From Streptomyces sp. NRRL B-24484 (lineage in GTDB: Bacteria; Actinomycetota; Actinomycetes; Streptomycetales; Streptomycetaceae), in assembly GCF_000717715.1 (NCBI RefSeq), contig NZ_JOAI01000013.1, forward strand, positions 62,001 through 126,000: a stretch of DNA of 64,000 nt. The letters are read 5' to 3'. Shown piece after piece: positions 34,667-44,412 of the stretch. The notes under the pieces were generated by a model. It ran no database searches, was not told the DNA's origin, and saw only the letters and a list, made by a program, of their open reading frames with translations. Each line of letters begins with the position of its first letter. The stretch's first letter is position 1. Made by a program: the position numbers and the translations under genes.

Positions 34667-35185
34667 TCAGTCCTGGGTCTTCATGTCGAAGTACCAGATG
34701 CCCAGGATCTCCTGGGTCTTCTGGTCGGCCTCGACGACCGTCACGGTCGTGGTGCCCGAGGAGTTCAGCACCTGCGAGGCCGCCACCGAGCCGGACCAGG
34801 TGGTGCCGCGGGTGTCCTGCGCGAGCGGGGTCTGGCCCTGCGCACCGCCGTCGGTGAAGGCGAACCAGCCGCGGTCCGCGACGGACGGCGGCACGCCCAC
34901 GCCGACCCGGTCGCTCGCCTGCACGTCGGTCGACGGCAGCTTGTCGGCCTCGCGGGCCTTCTTCGCGTCCACCTGGCACTTGGCGAGGACGTCCTGCGGC
35001 AGCGCCTTGCCGTCGTTGTAGCAGAACGGCGCCGAGGTGATCGACGTACGGCCGACCGTCAGGGTCACGACGTGCGAGTCGGGCTTGCCCTGGCTGTTGG
35101 CGTACGCGATGGAACCGCCGACCGTGCCGGCGCCGATCACGACCACGGCGCCGATGGCGGCGATTGCACGGGTGCTGAGGCTCAT
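34667..35185 (-). CDS. exported small protein (DUF2771-like) next to menaquinone genes
   Basis: This 172-residue protein has an N-terminal membrane anchor or uncleaved signal (AIAAIGAVVVIGAGTVGGSIAYA) and a domain outside the membrane with VTLTVGRTSITSAPFCYNDG and a second Cys in VLAKCQVD, a possible disulfide pair. It fits the DUF2771-type proteins often adjacent to futalosine hydrolase in streptomycetes; function is unknown. TAGCCT lies 7 nt before the ATG with no ribosome-binding site, so the transcript is probably leaderless and may run on into mqnB-mqnD. Confidence 0.75.
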   Translation of the reverse strand: MSLSTRAIAAIGAVVVIGAGTVGGSIAYANSQGKPDSHVVTLTVGRTSITSAPFCYNDGKALPQDVLAKCQVDAKKAREADKLPSTDVQASDRVGVGVPPSVADRGWFAFTDGGAQGQTPLAQDTRGTTWSGSVAASQVLNSSGTTTVTVVEADQKTQEILGIWYFDMKTQD

Positions 35186-35245
35186 GGGCAAGAGGCTACC
35201 GGGCTTTCGCGATCACGCGACGCGGGGGTGGCCGAGTCGCCGCGG

Positions 35246-36733
35246 CTATGCCACCCGTGGCCGAGCGGCCGTCCCGCGCAGCCCCACCTTGAACAGCGAG
35301 CGCAGCGTCCACAGCAGCATCACCGTCATCACCGCCGCCGCCAGCGCCAGGCCCAGCGTGGCGTTCAGCGGCAGCGAGATGCCGACCACGCCGCCCGCGA
35401 CCCAGCACAGCTGAAGGACCGTCTCCGACCGCGCGAAGGCGGACGTCCGCACCGCCTCCGGCACGTCCCGCTGGATCACCGCGTCCAGCGCCAGCTTGCC
35501 CAGCGAGGCCGCCATGCCCGAGGCCGCCGCCACCACCGCGATCGTCAGCAGGCTGTACCAGATCGCCGCCGCAGCCGAGGCCACTGCTGCCAGCAGCAGC
35601 ATGGCAGCCACCGTCGCCTCCGAGCCGCGGGTCTTCAGCCAGGAGCCGAACACCGAACCCAGCGCGTTCCCCACCCCCGCCGCCGCGGCCACGATGCCCA
35701 GCGCCGCCGTCTCCGGCACGCCGCTCACCGGCTCCTTGCGGACCAGGAACGCCAGGAACATCACCAGGAAGCCGACCAGCCAGCGCAGTGAGGACACCGC
35801 CCGCAGCGCGAGGATCACCGACGGGCCGACCGTCCGCAGGATCGCCTTCGACGACCGGGCGCCGTGCCCCTCGGCGTGCATCACCGCACGCTGCTCGCCC
35901 TTGGCCGAGTCCACCTTGTGCGGCAGGTGAAACGCCATCAGCGTGCCGATCACGAAGACCAGGAACGCGCCGCGCAGCGGCCACCCCGGACCGGCGAGGT
36001 GCAGCAGCCCGCCCACCCCGGCCGCGACCATCGTCGCCAGCAGGCCGGCCAGCGTCACCCGCGAGTTCGCCTTCACCAGCGACAACTGCGGCGGCAGCAG
36101 CCGCGGCACCACCACGCTGCGCACCACCCCGTACGACTTGGAGGCCACCAGCACGCCCAGCGCTTCGGGATAGAGCGCGATCCCCCCTCCGGCGATCGAA
36201 CCGGCCATCGTCCAGGCCAGGATCGCCCGCGCCAGCATCGACATCGCCATCGCCGAACGGCGGCCGTGCGGCAGCTTGTCCAGCAGCGGGCCGATCACCG
36301 GGGCCAGCAGCGCGAACGGTGCCATGGTGATCAGCAGGTAGAGCGCCACCCGGCCGCGGGCCTCGCCGGTCGGCACCGAGAAGAAGATGGTGGAGGCCAG
36401 CGCGATGGTGATGAGCATGTCGCCGAAGGAGTTCAGCGCGTGCAGCTCGATCAGCTTCGCCAGCCCCGACTCGCCCGCCCCCTCCGCCGACGTGGCCCGG
36501 CGGATCCGCCGGCCGGTGCCGTGCACCATCCGGCCGGTCCGCACGCCCGCCGCGGAAGCACCCCTGACCAGCGCGTTCTTCGGCCTGCCGGCCTTCGGCG
36601 GGAGCGGCCCGCCGTCCGCCCCGGCGTCGGCGGCCGGATCGGGCGGCGGCACAGCCCTCACCTCCGAGGGACCCTCCGGCTGCGGAGCGTCCACGCCGTG
36701 TTGCGAGGGGGTCTCGTCCGCCACATACGCCAT
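35246..36733 (-). CDS. MFS transporter, 495 residues
   Basis: The first 85 residues are hydrophilic with Pro/Ala stretches and a basic segment (GRPKNALVRGASAAGVRTGRM). The rest shows about twelve transmembrane helices; FGDMLITIALASTIFF, LLAPVIGPLLDKLPHGRRSAMAMSM and RDVPEAVRTSAFARSETVLQL are MFS-like. Export of a small molecule is likely; the substrate is unknown. It diverges from the DUF3027 gene. Confidence 0.85.
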   Translation of the reverse strand: MAYVADETPSQHGVDAPQPEGPSEVRAVPPPDPAADAGADGGPLPPKAGRPKNALVRGASAAGVRTGRMVHGTGRRIRRATSAEGAGESGLAKLIELHALNSFGDMLITIALASTIFFSVPTGEARGRVALYLLITMAPFALLAPVIGPLLDKLPHGRRSAMAMSMLARAILAWTMAGSIAGGGIALYPEALGVLVASKSYGVVRSVVVPRLLPPQLSLVKANSRVTLAGLLATMVAAGVGGLLHLAGPGWPLRGAFLVFVIGTLMAFHLPHKVDSAKGEQRAVMHAEGHGARSSKAILRTVGPSVILALRAVSSLRWLVGFLVMFLAFLVRKEPVSGVPETAALGIVAAAAGVGNALGSVFGSWLKTRGSEATVAAMLLLAAVASAAAAIWYSLLTIAVVAAASGMAASLGKLALDAVIQRDVPEAVRTSAFARSETVLQLCWVAGGVVGISLPLNATLGLALAAAVMTVMLLWTLRSLFKVGLRGTAARPRVA

Positions 36734-37026
36734 CCTGCCCGAGAATCAGCCGCGGTACGACTGTGACCCGGTGCGGGTTCCTCGGAGCGCCGCGCGCCGC
36801 CCCGGACTGTGCCCGGACGCCGACCGACGGGTAGCCTGCACTACGCGCGCACGGGGTGGGACGGACCGGGCGGGGCGGCGCGGCCGGTGCCGGGGACGGA
36901 CCTGGGTCGCGCAGAATAAAAGGAGTGCCCCTCGTACAGCTTCGGCGGGCGGGGCACCGCCCCCGGACGGCCACTGCCGTGCGCGGGACCGCCGCCGGAC
37001 AACAGGACTGGGAGAGAATCGACGCC

Positions 37027-37920
37027 GTGAGCGCTGCGATGCGAAGCCGTACCCCCGACCGGCTCTGTGCCGAGGCCGTCGAACTCGCCCGCCAGGCCGC
37101 CGTCGAGATGGTCGGACCCGAGACCGTCGGCGCCCACCTCGGCGTCCGCGCCGAGGCCGACCGCGTGGTCACCCACACCTTCGAGTGCCTCGACGCCGCC
37201 TACCGCGGCTGGCACTGGGCGGTCACCGTGGCCCGCGCCCCGCGCGCCAAGAACGTCACCCTCGACGAGGCCGTGCTGCTGCCGGGTGACGACGCCGTGC
37301 TGGCCCCGCAGTGGGTGCCGTGGAGCGAGCGGCTGCGGCCCGGCGACATGGGCCCGGGCGACCTGCTGCCCACCGGCGCCGACGACCTCCGGCTGGAGCC
37401 CGGCTGGAGCGGCGAGGACGAGCCCGCCCCCAACTCCGCGATGAGCGAGGCCGCGGACGAGGACGTCGTCCTCACCGACCCGCACGTCCAGCCCGCCCCG
37501 GCCCGCGCCCGGATCGGCGCCGTCGCCGAGGAGCTCGGGCTCGCCCGACCCCGGGTGCTCTCCCGGCTCGGCCTGCACCTCGCCGCGGAGCGCTGGGACT
37601 CGGCCTTCGGCCCGCAGACGCCGATGGCGCAGGCCGCCCCGGCCAACTGCGACACCTGCGGCTTCCTGATCCCGATCGGCGGCTCGCTCGGGCAGGCGTT
37701 CGGCGTCTGCGGCAACGAGTTCGGCCCCGCGGACGGCCAGGTGGTGGCCCTCGGCTACGGCTGCGGCGGCCACTCCGAGGCCGCGGTGCTGCCCGCCCCG
37801 CCCACCCCCTCCGAGCTGATCCTCGACGAGACCGTCGTCGAGCCGCTCGCCCTCCACCCCGACCGCACCGGCGGCTCCGTCGAGCCCGACGCCCCCACCG
37901 AGGAGCTCGGTCACTCCTGA
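37027..37920 (+). CDS. DUF3027 family protein
   Basis: This 297-residue protein matches DUF3027: RTPDRLCAEAVELARQAAVE, HTFECLDAAYRGWHWAVTVARAPR, VTLDEAVLLPGDDAVLAPQWVPWSERL and RVLSRLGLHLAAERWDSAFGP. The C-terminus has CDTCGFLIPIGGSLGQAFGVCGNEF and YGCGGHSEA, a likely zinc ribbon. Function is unknown, and it is restricted to actinobacteria. GTG 37027 is chosen; an ATG four codons later is possible. The upstream 293-bp divergent region (36734-37026) holds only promoters. It is followed by the sacsin-like ATPase in the same direction. Confidence 0.85.
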   Translation: MSAAMRSRTPDRLCAEAVELARQAAVEMVGPETVGAHLGVRAEADRVVTHTFECLDAAYRGWHWAVTVARAPRAKNVTLDEAVLLPGDDAVLAPQWVPWSERLRPGDMGPGDLLPTGADDLRLEPGWSGEDEPAPNSAMSEAADEDVVLTDPHVQPAPARARIGAVAEELGLARPRVLSRLGLHLAAERWDSAFGPQTPMAQAAPANCDTCGFLIPIGGSLGQAFGVCGNEFGPADGQVVALGYGCGGHSEAAVLPAPPTPSELILDETVVEPLALHPDRTGGSVEPDAPTEELGHS

Positions 37921-38031
37921 CGGAGCGGGCGCCCGCCCCGCGTACGCCGTCCCCTGCGGTCGGAACTGTCCGTCCGGCAGGGGAGAATGCGGACGTACGC
38001 AGGGTGCGGACGGCGGAAGGCGGCAGGGCCA

Positions 38032-41000
38032 GTGGAGCCTCGGATCATCGGCGGTACGGACGGGCAGGCGGCGGACGTCTTCGACACGGCGGGCCTGCGC
38101 CACCGTGTCCTGGACGCGTGGACGGCCGCGCCCGCACGGTTCCGGGAGGACGCCAACGCCGAGGAGGAGCTCGCCCTCGGCGGCTACCGCGACCGCCTGA
38201 TCGTCGAGCTCGCCCAGAACGCCGCCGACGCGGCCGCCCGCAACGGCACCGCCCCGGGCCGGCTGCGGCTGATCCTCCGGGACGGCGTGCTGGCCGCCGC
38301 CAACACCGGCGCCCCGCTGGACCCCACCGCGGTGGAGTCGCTCTCCACCCTCCGCGCCTCGGCCAAGCGCCCCGAGGACGTCCCGACCGTCGGCCGCTTC
38401 GGCGTCGGCTTCTCGGCCGTGCTCGCGGTCACCGACGAGCCCGCGGTGCTCTCCGCCCACGGGTCCGTCCGCTGGTCGCTCTCCGAGGCCTCCGCGCTGG
38501 TCGGCGCCCGCCCGCAGCTCGCCGAGGAACTGCGCCGCCGCGAGGGCCACGTGCCGCTGCTGCGCCTGCCGTTCCCGGCCGAGGGGTCGGCCCCGGACGG
38601 CTACCACACCGTGGTGATGCTGCCGCTGCGGGACGCCGCCGCCGAGGACCTGACCCGCCGCCTGCTCGCCGAGATCGACGACGCGCTGCTGCTGACCCTG
38701 CCCGGCCTCGCCGAGATCGTGGTGGAGACGCCGGAGGGCGTCCGCACGCTGACCCGGTCCGCGGACGCCCCGCGCCCGGACGGCATCACCACCGTCACCA
38801 TCACCGACGGCGACCGGGCCACCGTCTGGCAGACGGTCGGCGCCGAGGGCACCGTCGCCGCCGCGCTGCTGGCCGACCGGACGACCGAGGAGCGCGCCCG
38901 GCCCTACTGGTCGGTGGTCTGGGCCGTGCCGGTCTCCGACACCGGCGTGCCGCAGCCGCTGCGGACCACCGCGGTGGTGCACGCGCCGACACCCAGCGAC
39001 GAGCCGCTCGGCGTGCCCGCGCTGCTGATCGCCGGCTACCCGCTGGACTCCACCCGGCGCCACGTCGCCCCGGGCCCGCTGACCGACTTCCTCACCGAGC
39101 GGGCCGCGGACGCCTACGCCGAGCTGCTGAAGGCCCGCGGGGCCGACCTCGGCTCGCTCTCCCTGGTGCCCGGCCCGCTCGGCCACGGCGCCCTGGACAA
39201 CGCCCTGCGCGCCGCGATCCTTCACCGGCTGCCCGGCACGCCCTTCCTGCCGCACCCGGGCCCGGTCGAGGAGGGCACCCCGGCGCTGCGGCCGCGCGAC
39301 GCCACGCTGCTGGAGGGCGCCGACGGCTCGGTGGTCTCCGCGCTGGCGCCGATCTTCCCCGGCCTGCTGCCGGCCGGGCTGGAGCGCCGCCCCGAGCTGC
39401 GGGCGCTGGACGTCCGCCGGGTGCCGCTGGCCGAGGTGGTCGACCAGCTCGGCGGCCTGGAGCGGGAGCCCGCCTGGTGGCGCAACCTGTACGCGGCGCT
39501 GGCCGGCGCCGACCCGGAGGCCCTGGGCGCGCTGCCCGTGCCGCTGGCGGACGGCCGGACGGTGACCGGCCCGCGCCGGGTGCTGCTGCCCTCCGACCCG
39601 GCGGACTGGGCGGGCTACGAGGGGTACCCGGACTCGCTGGCGGAGGCGCTCGGCCTGCTCGACCTGCGGCTCGCCCACCCGGAGGCCGCCCACCCGCTGC
39701 TGGCCAAGCTCGGCGCGGCGACGGCGACCCCGGCCGGGGTGCTCGACACCCCGGAGGTGCGGGCCGCGGTCGCCCGCTCGCTGGAGGTCGGCGAGGACGA
39801 CTTCGACGCCGCGGTCGACCTCGCGGACGCGGTGCTCGCCCTGGTCAAGGCGGCCGAGGCCACCCCCGGCGACCACCCCTGGCTGGCCCGCCTGGCCCTG
39901 CCGGACGACGAGGGCGAGCTGACCCGCGCCGGCGAGCTGATCATCCCGGACTCGCCGCTCGCCGACTTGGCCCGCGAGGGCGACGCCGCGTACGTCGACG
40001 AGGACCTGCTGGAGCGCTGGGGGCCGGAGGTGCTGGCCGCGGCCGGCGCGCTGGCCGGCTTCGTGCTCGTCCGCGCCGAGGACGTCGTGCTCGACCCGGA
40101 CGACCTGGAGCGGCTCGACCCGACCGTCCCGGCCGACCGGGCCGCGGGCGGAGCCCCCACCGGCCTGGTCGACGAGGCCCCGGACGGCCTCGCCGAGTGG
40201 TGCGAGGACGCCCTGGAGGCCCTGCACGCCGACGACAGCGGGGAGATCGGCGTGCCGCCGGTCGCCGCCGAGCTGCTCGCCGTCCGCGACCTCGACCTGG
40301 TCGACGACGGCGCCTGGCCGCGGGCGCTGAAGGTGCTGGCCCGCCCGCCGTACCGGGACGCCGTGGTGAACCCGGTGCGCACCCTGCTGCCGGACGGCCG
40401 CTACGTCGACCTGCCGCCGTACACGGCCTGGTGGCTGCGCGACCACCCGGTGCTGGACGGCCGGGAGCCGGCCGGCCTGCGCGCCGCCGGCGCCGACCCG
40501 CTGCTGCGCGGCCTGTACGACGAGGCCCGCACCGACCTGGACGAGCAGTTCCTGCACGCCCTCGGGGTGCGCACCACGCTGGCCGCACTGCTCGCCGAGC
40601 CGCACGGCCCGGACGAGCTGCTGGACCGCCTGGTGGACGACGCCTCCGAGGTGACCCACCGGCAGCTGCACGGCATCCACACCCAGCTGGCCGCACTGCC
40701 GGCCGAGCGGGTCGAGCCGCTGGACGTCGTCCGCGCGCTGGCCCCGCTGGACCCGGAGACCGGCCGCCGTCCCGACACCACGGTGATCGTGGACGCCGCG
40801 CGGGCGGTCGTCGCCGACGCCCCGGACCTGGTCGAGCTGCTGCACGACCACCCGGTGCTGCCGGTCGCCCCCGAGCTGGCCGCGGCGCTCGCCGAGCGGC
40901 TGCACGTGTCGCTGGCCAGCGAGGTGGCGGGCGGCCGGGTGCTCTCCGACGGCGTCCTGCACCGGGTGCCGGCCGTGGTCCGCGAGCTGCTGCCGGGCTG

Positions 41001-41322
41001 CCCGGCCGCCTACGAGGAGCACGAGGAGCTGCTGGTCGTCGGCCCGGACGGCGAGGAGGCGCACGTCGACTGGCGCTGGGACGCGGCCGCCGGCACGCCG
41101 GAGGTGCCGTACGCACCGGAGGACGCCGAGGCGGGCGACGAGGACGACGAGTTCGAGGTGCCGCCGGTGCAGGGCCTGCTGCACGCGGCCACCCCGGAGG
41201 GGCTGGCGGCCGGACTCGCCTGGTCGGTCGGCCAGTGGCACCGCCGGTTCGAGGTCCTCGCCGCGCTGGCCGAGCCGGAGCGCGCGTACGAGCTGCTGAA
41301 CGCCCGCGACTACGAGTCCTGA
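38032..41322 (+). CDS. sacsin/Hsp90-like GHKL ATPase-domain protein, 1,096 residues
   Basis: The N-terminus holds a GHKL (Hsp90/sacsin-type) nucleotide-binding fold: DRLIVELAQNAADAA is the Asn helix, GVLAAANTGAPLD stands at the usual D-x-G-x-G site and lacks its first Asp, and VGRFGVGFSAVLAV is the glycine-rich lid motif. The remaining 900 residues are leucine-rich and acidic, without Hsp90 middle-domain marks. Such proteins are annotated as sacsin N-terminal ATPase-like in streptomycetes; their clients are unknown. GTG 38032 is tentative; an ATG at 37987 is in frame. It follows DUF3027. Confidence 0.85.
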   Translation: MEPRIIGGTDGQAADVFDTAGLRHRVLDAWTAAPARFREDANAEEELALGGYRDRLIVELAQNAADAAARNGTAPGRLRLILRDGVLAAANTGAPLDPTAVESLSTLRASAKRPEDVPTVGRFGVGFSAVLAVTDEPAVLSAHGSVRWSLSEASALVGARPQLAEELRRREGHVPLLRLPFPAEGSAPDGYHTVVMLPLRDAAAEDLTRRLLAEIDDALLLTLPGLAEIVVETPEGVRTLTRSADAPRPDGITTVTITDGDRATVWQTVGAEGTVAAALLADRTTEERARPYWSVVWAVPVSDTGVPQPLRTTAVVHAPTPSDEPLGVPALLIAGYPLDSTRRHVAPGPLTDFLTERAADAYAELLKARGADLGSLSLVPGPLGHGALDNALRAAILHRLPGTPFLPHPGPVEEGTPALRPRDATLLEGADGSVVSALAPIFPGLLPAGLERRPELRALDVRRVPLAEVVDQLGGLEREPAWWRNLYAALAGADPEALGALPVPLADGRTVTGPRRVLLPSDPADWAGYEGYPDSLAEALGLLDLRLAHPEAAHPLLAKLGAATATPAGVLDTPEVRAAVARSLEVGEDDFDAAVDLADAVLALVKAAEATPGDHPWLARLALPDDEGELTRAGELIIPDSPLADLAREGDAAYVDEDLLERWGPEVLAAAGALAGFVLVRAEDVVLDPDDLERLDPTVPADRAAGGAPTGLVDEAPDGLAEWCEDALEALHADDSGEIGVPPVAAELLAVRDLDLVDDGAWPRALKVLARPPYRDAVVNPVRTLLPDGRYVDLPPYTAWWLRDHPVLDGREPAGLRAAGADPLLRGLYDEARTDLDEQFLHALGVRTTLAALLAEPHGPDELLDRLVDDASEVTHRQLHGIHTQLAALPAERVEPLDVVRALAPLDPETGRRPDTTVIVDAARAVVADAPDLVELLHDHPVLPVAPELAAALAERLHVSLASEVAGGRVLSDGVLHRVPAVVRELLPGCPAAYEEHEELLVVGPDGEEAHVDWRWDAAAGTPEVPYAPEDAEAGDEDDEFEVPPVQGLLHAATPEGLAAGLAWSVGQWHRRFEVLAALAEPERAYELLNARDYES

Positions 41323-41329
41323 CCCCCCG

Positions 41330-41361
41330 CCGGGGCCCGCACCCGCGGGTCCCGGCCCCGG
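41330..41361. terminator. bidirectional terminator candidate at the convergence of ATPase genes
   Basis: CCGGGGCC (41330-41337) pairs with GGCCCCGG (41354-41361), enclosing the perfect palindrome ACCCGCGGGT. It fills the 42-bp gap between two convergent genes. Confidence 0.5.
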
Positions 41362-41364
41362 GTT

Positions 41365-43794
41365 TCAGTCCGTGTCGTCCTCGGCGGGTTCGGAGCGGAG
41401 CACGATCACCCGCCAGCTGACCTCCAGCAGCACGCCCGCGACGCCGGCGACCAGCACTCCGATCCAGGGGTCGCGGACGCCGGCCAGTTCGAGCTCGAAG
41501 AAGTCGGAGAGCCAGGGCACCATCAGCACCAGGGCGAACGCCCCGCCCATCGCCGCGATCAGCAGGATCCGCCACCAGGAGTACGGCCGGGCCACGATCG
41601 CCAGCACCCACATCGCCACCAGGAAGAGCGTCAGCGTCGCCACGCTGGTGTCCGCCTTCAGGTCGGTGCTGTCGTTGGCCCGGGCCAGCATGTACGAGGT
41701 GAAGGTGGCGGCGCCGGCGATCACCCCGCCCGGGACGGCGAACCGCAGCACCCGCCGGACGAAGCCCGTCCGGGCCCGCTCGTTGTTGGGCGCGAGCGCG
41801 AGGAAGAAGGCCGGCACGCCGATGGTGAGGGTGGAGAGCACGGTGGAGTGCCGGGGCAGGAACGGGTACGGCACGTGGGTGAAGACGACCAGCAGGGCGA
41901 GCAGCACCGAGTAGACCGTCTTCACCAGGAAGAGGTTGGCGACCCGCTCGATGTTGCCGATCACCCGGCGGCCCTCGGCGACCACCGAGGGCAGCGTGGC
42001 GAAGGAGTCGTCGAGCAGCACGATCTGGGCGACCGCGCGGGTGGCGTCGCTGCCGGTGCCCATGGCGACGCCGATGTCGGCGTCCTTGAGCGCCAGTACG
42101 TCGTTGACGCCGTCGCCGGTCATCGCCACGGTGTGCCCGCGCGACTGCAGGGCGCCGACCAGGTCGCGCTTCTGCTGCGGGCTGACCCGTCCGAAGACGG
42201 ACGCCAGGTCGGCCGCGTCGGCGAAGGAGGCAGGATCGTCGTGGGGCAGGGTGCGGGCGTCCACCGGCTGGTCCGCGCCGGGCAGCCCGAGGTGGCCGGC
42301 GACGGCGCCGACCGCCACCGCGGCGTCGCCGGAGATCACCTTGGCCCGGACGCGCTGCCGCTCGAAGTAGCGCAGGGTGTCGGCGGCGTCCGGGCGCAGC
42401 CGCTGCTGGAGCACCACCAGGGCGAGCGGCTCCAGCCCGGCGGCCGGGTCGGGGTCGTCGAGCGGGACGGGTGAGCGGCCGAGCAGCAGCACCCGCAGCC
42501 CGCGGGCGCCGAGCCCGTCGGCGTCGGCCAGCGCCGGGTGCCCGGCCGGCAGCAGGACGTCGGGGGCGCCGAGCAGCCAGCTGCCCTCGCCGCCCTGCGG
42601 TTCGGCGAGCCGGGCGGCGCTCCACTTGCGGGCGGACGAGAACGGCACCGAGTCGACCACCCGCCAGCGGCCGTCCGGCGGCGGGCCGTAGGCCTCGACG
42701 ACGGCCCGCATGGAGGCGTTGGGGCGGGCGTCCGCGGAGCCGAGCGCACCGAGCGCCTCCCGGAGGGTCTCCGGCCCGCCGTGCCGGGCCCGGCCGTCGG
42801 CGAGCGGCCGCAGCTCCAGCAGGTCCATGCCGCCCTCGGTGAGGGTGCCGGTCTTGTCCAGGCAGACGGTGTCGACCCGGGCGAGCCCCTCGATGGCGGG
42901 CAGCTCCTGCACCAGGCACTGGCGGCGGCCGAGGCGGATCACGCCGATCGCGAAGGCGACCGAGGTCAGCAGCACCAGGCCCTCGGGCACCATCGGCACG
43001 ATGCCGGCGACCATCCGGCGGACGGCCTCCTGCCAGTCGTTGCGCTCCACCGCGAGCTGGCTGACGATCAGGCCGAGCGCGGTCGGCACCAGCAGCCAGG
43101 TGATGAACTTGAGGATCTGGTCGATGCCGCTGCGCAGCTCGGAACGGACCAGGGTGAACTTGGCGGCCTCCTCGGAGAGCCGGGCGGCGTAGGCCTCCCG
43201 GCCGACCTCGGTGGCGGTGAACGCGCCCGCGCCGGCGACGACGAAGCTGCCGGACATGACGTGGTCGCCGGGGCGCTTCAGGACGGAGTCGGGCTCGCCG
43301 GTGAGCAGCGACTCGTCGATCTCCAGCCCGTCCGCCTCGGTGACGGTGCCGTCGACGACGACCTTGTCGCCGATGCCGAGCAGCACGGTGTCGTCGAGCA
43401 CGACCGCGGAGGTGCTCACGGCGACGGCGGTGCCGTCCCGGCGGACCTGCGGCCTGGCCTCGCCGATCAGCGCGAGGCTGTCGAGGGTGCGCTTGGCCCG
43501 CAGTTCCTGGACGATCCCGATCGCGGTGTTGGCCACGATGACCAGGCCGAACAGGCCGTCCTGGAGGGGGCCGACCACCAGGATGATCGCGAACATCACG
43601 CCGATGATGGCGTTGAAGCGGGTGAAGACGTTGGCCCGGACGATCTCGCGGACGGAGCGGCTGGAGCGCACCGGGACGTCGTTGACCTGGCCGCGGGCGA
43701 TCCGATCGGCGACCTCGGCGGCCGTCAGTCCGCCCCGACGCCCGGGCGGTCCCGGGTGTCCTGCCTCGGCCGTGCCCTCCGCGGGATGCGTCAT
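41365..43794 (-). CDS. cation-translocating P-type ATPase
   Basis: This 809-residue pump has the P-type signature CLDKTGTLTEGG with the phosphorylated Asp, the actuator LLTGEPDSVL (TGE), the nucleotide-domain ARKWSAARL and the hinge TGDGVNDVLALKDADIGVAMG. The topology (two N-terminal pairs of helices, six at the C-terminus) and RSGIDQILKFITW fit the E1-E2 group close to calcium/magnesium pumps. No N-terminal heavy-metal-binding Cys-x-x-Cys is present, and IVPMVPEGLVLLTSVAFAIG has no CPC. The ion is unassigned. TAGAGT stands 7 nt before the ATG, indicating leaderless transcription. Confidence 0.92.
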   Translation of the reverse strand: MTHPAEGTAEAGHPGPPGRRGGLTAAEVADRIARGQVNDVPVRSSRSVREIVRANVFTRFNAIIGVMFAIILVVGPLQDGLFGLVIVANTAIGIVQELRAKRTLDSLALIGEARPQVRRDGTAVAVSTSAVVLDDTVLLGIGDKVVVDGTVTEADGLEIDESLLTGEPDSVLKRPGDHVMSGSFVVAGAGAFTATEVGREAYAARLSEEAAKFTLVRSELRSGIDQILKFITWLLVPTALGLIVSQLAVERNDWQEAVRRMVAGIVPMVPEGLVLLTSVAFAIGVIRLGRRQCLVQELPAIEGLARVDTVCLDKTGTLTEGGMDLLELRPLADGRARHGGPETLREALGALGSADARPNASMRAVVEAYGPPPDGRWRVVDSVPFSSARKWSAARLAEPQGGEGSWLLGAPDVLLPAGHPALADADGLGARGLRVLLLGRSPVPLDDPDPAAGLEPLALVVLQQRLRPDAADTLRYFERQRVRAKVISGDAAVAVGAVAGHLGLPGADQPVDARTLPHDDPASFADAADLASVFGRVSPQQKRDLVGALQSRGHTVAMTGDGVNDVLALKDADIGVAMGTGSDATRAVAQIVLLDDSFATLPSVVAEGRRVIGNIERVANLFLVKTVYSVLLALLVVFTHVPYPFLPRHSTVLSTLTIGVPAFFLALAPNNERARTGFVRRVLRFAVPGGVIAGAATFTSYMLARANDSTDLKADTSVATLTLFLVAMWVLAIVARPYSWWRILLIAAMGGAFALVLMVPWLSDFFELELAGVRDPWIGVLVAGVAGVLLEVSWRVIVLRSEPAEDDTD

Positions 43795-43847
43795 GGGACC
43801 GACTCTAGGTGGGGCCCCGGGCCGGTGCCGCTCCGCCGAGGGGGCGG

Positions 43848-44150
43848 TCAGTCCAGACGAGTGGCGGGCCCGCCGGGGGTGTCGGCGCCCGTCCCGGCCC
43901 CGGCTTCGGCGGCCCGGGCGCGGCGGATGGCGTCCCGGCGGGCGCGGCAGTACCAGAGGCCGATCAGCCCGAGCAGGCCGCCCGAGAGGCAGATCCACGG
44001 CCAGGTGCCGTGGCCGTGCTGCTCCAGGGTGCCCTTGAAGGGCAGCAGGACGAGGAAGGCGACGAACCACAGCGCCGTGCCGCCGCCGACGATGGCGACG
44101 TCGTTGGCCTCCAGCGGCGGGGGCGAGGGGCGCAGCGCGGTCTTGGGCAT
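43848..44150 (-). CDS. DUF2530 family membrane protein
   Basis: This 100-residue protein fits DUF2530: PPPLEANDVAIVGGGTALWFVAFLVLL, then a second helix (TWPWICLSGGLLGLIGLWYCR) and a polar Ala-rich tail. Function is unknown. It is divergent from a purine permease, a pairing common in streptomycetes. TACCCT lies 7 nt before the ATG with no ribosome-binding site, so the mRNA is probably leaderless. Confidence 0.85.
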   Translation of the reverse strand: MPKTALRPSPPPLEANDVAIVGGGTALWFVAFLVLLPFKGTLEQHGHGTWPWICLSGGLLGLIGLWYCRARRDAIRRARAAEAGAGTGADTPGGPATRLD

Positions 44151-44412
44151 GGCCCCTAGGGTACGGGGGCGAGGGGTCGCCGGTGCAGGGGCGCCGGGCG
44201 TCCGGCGACCGATTCTGCGGGCGGATGGCCGTAAGGGCCTTCTTCTACGCGCGAAGATGGCGTGCGAACGAGCGAAAACTCATACTTGGGCTTCCGGTTG
44301 CTGCTACGCGCGTCATTCCGCCCGCGGGCAGACCGCCGCTGGACCTGGTCAGTGCCGACCCGGGCCCGCCGTCACCACCCCCGTCCGTGCCCCCACCCGA
44401 CGAGGACCCCGC

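Noticed and set aside
36841..41241. A 1,466-codon open frame on the - strand opposite the sacsin-like gene, and similar long antisense frames at 10893-13484, 14764-17493 and 58956-61826
   Set aside because: They mirror strong + strand genes with recognisable families. Translations are low-complexity Gly/Arg/Val/Asp strings typical of antisense frames in high-GC DNA.
36841..44312. CTACGCGCG occurring in intergenic DNA at 36841, 44245 and 44304
   Set aside because: About two copies are expected by chance at this base composition, and the flanking sequences are unrelated.
44151..44412. A purine riboswitch upstream of the NCS2 permease
   Set aside because: The conserved core sequences of purine riboswitches are not present. 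The region has only short GC-rich repeats.
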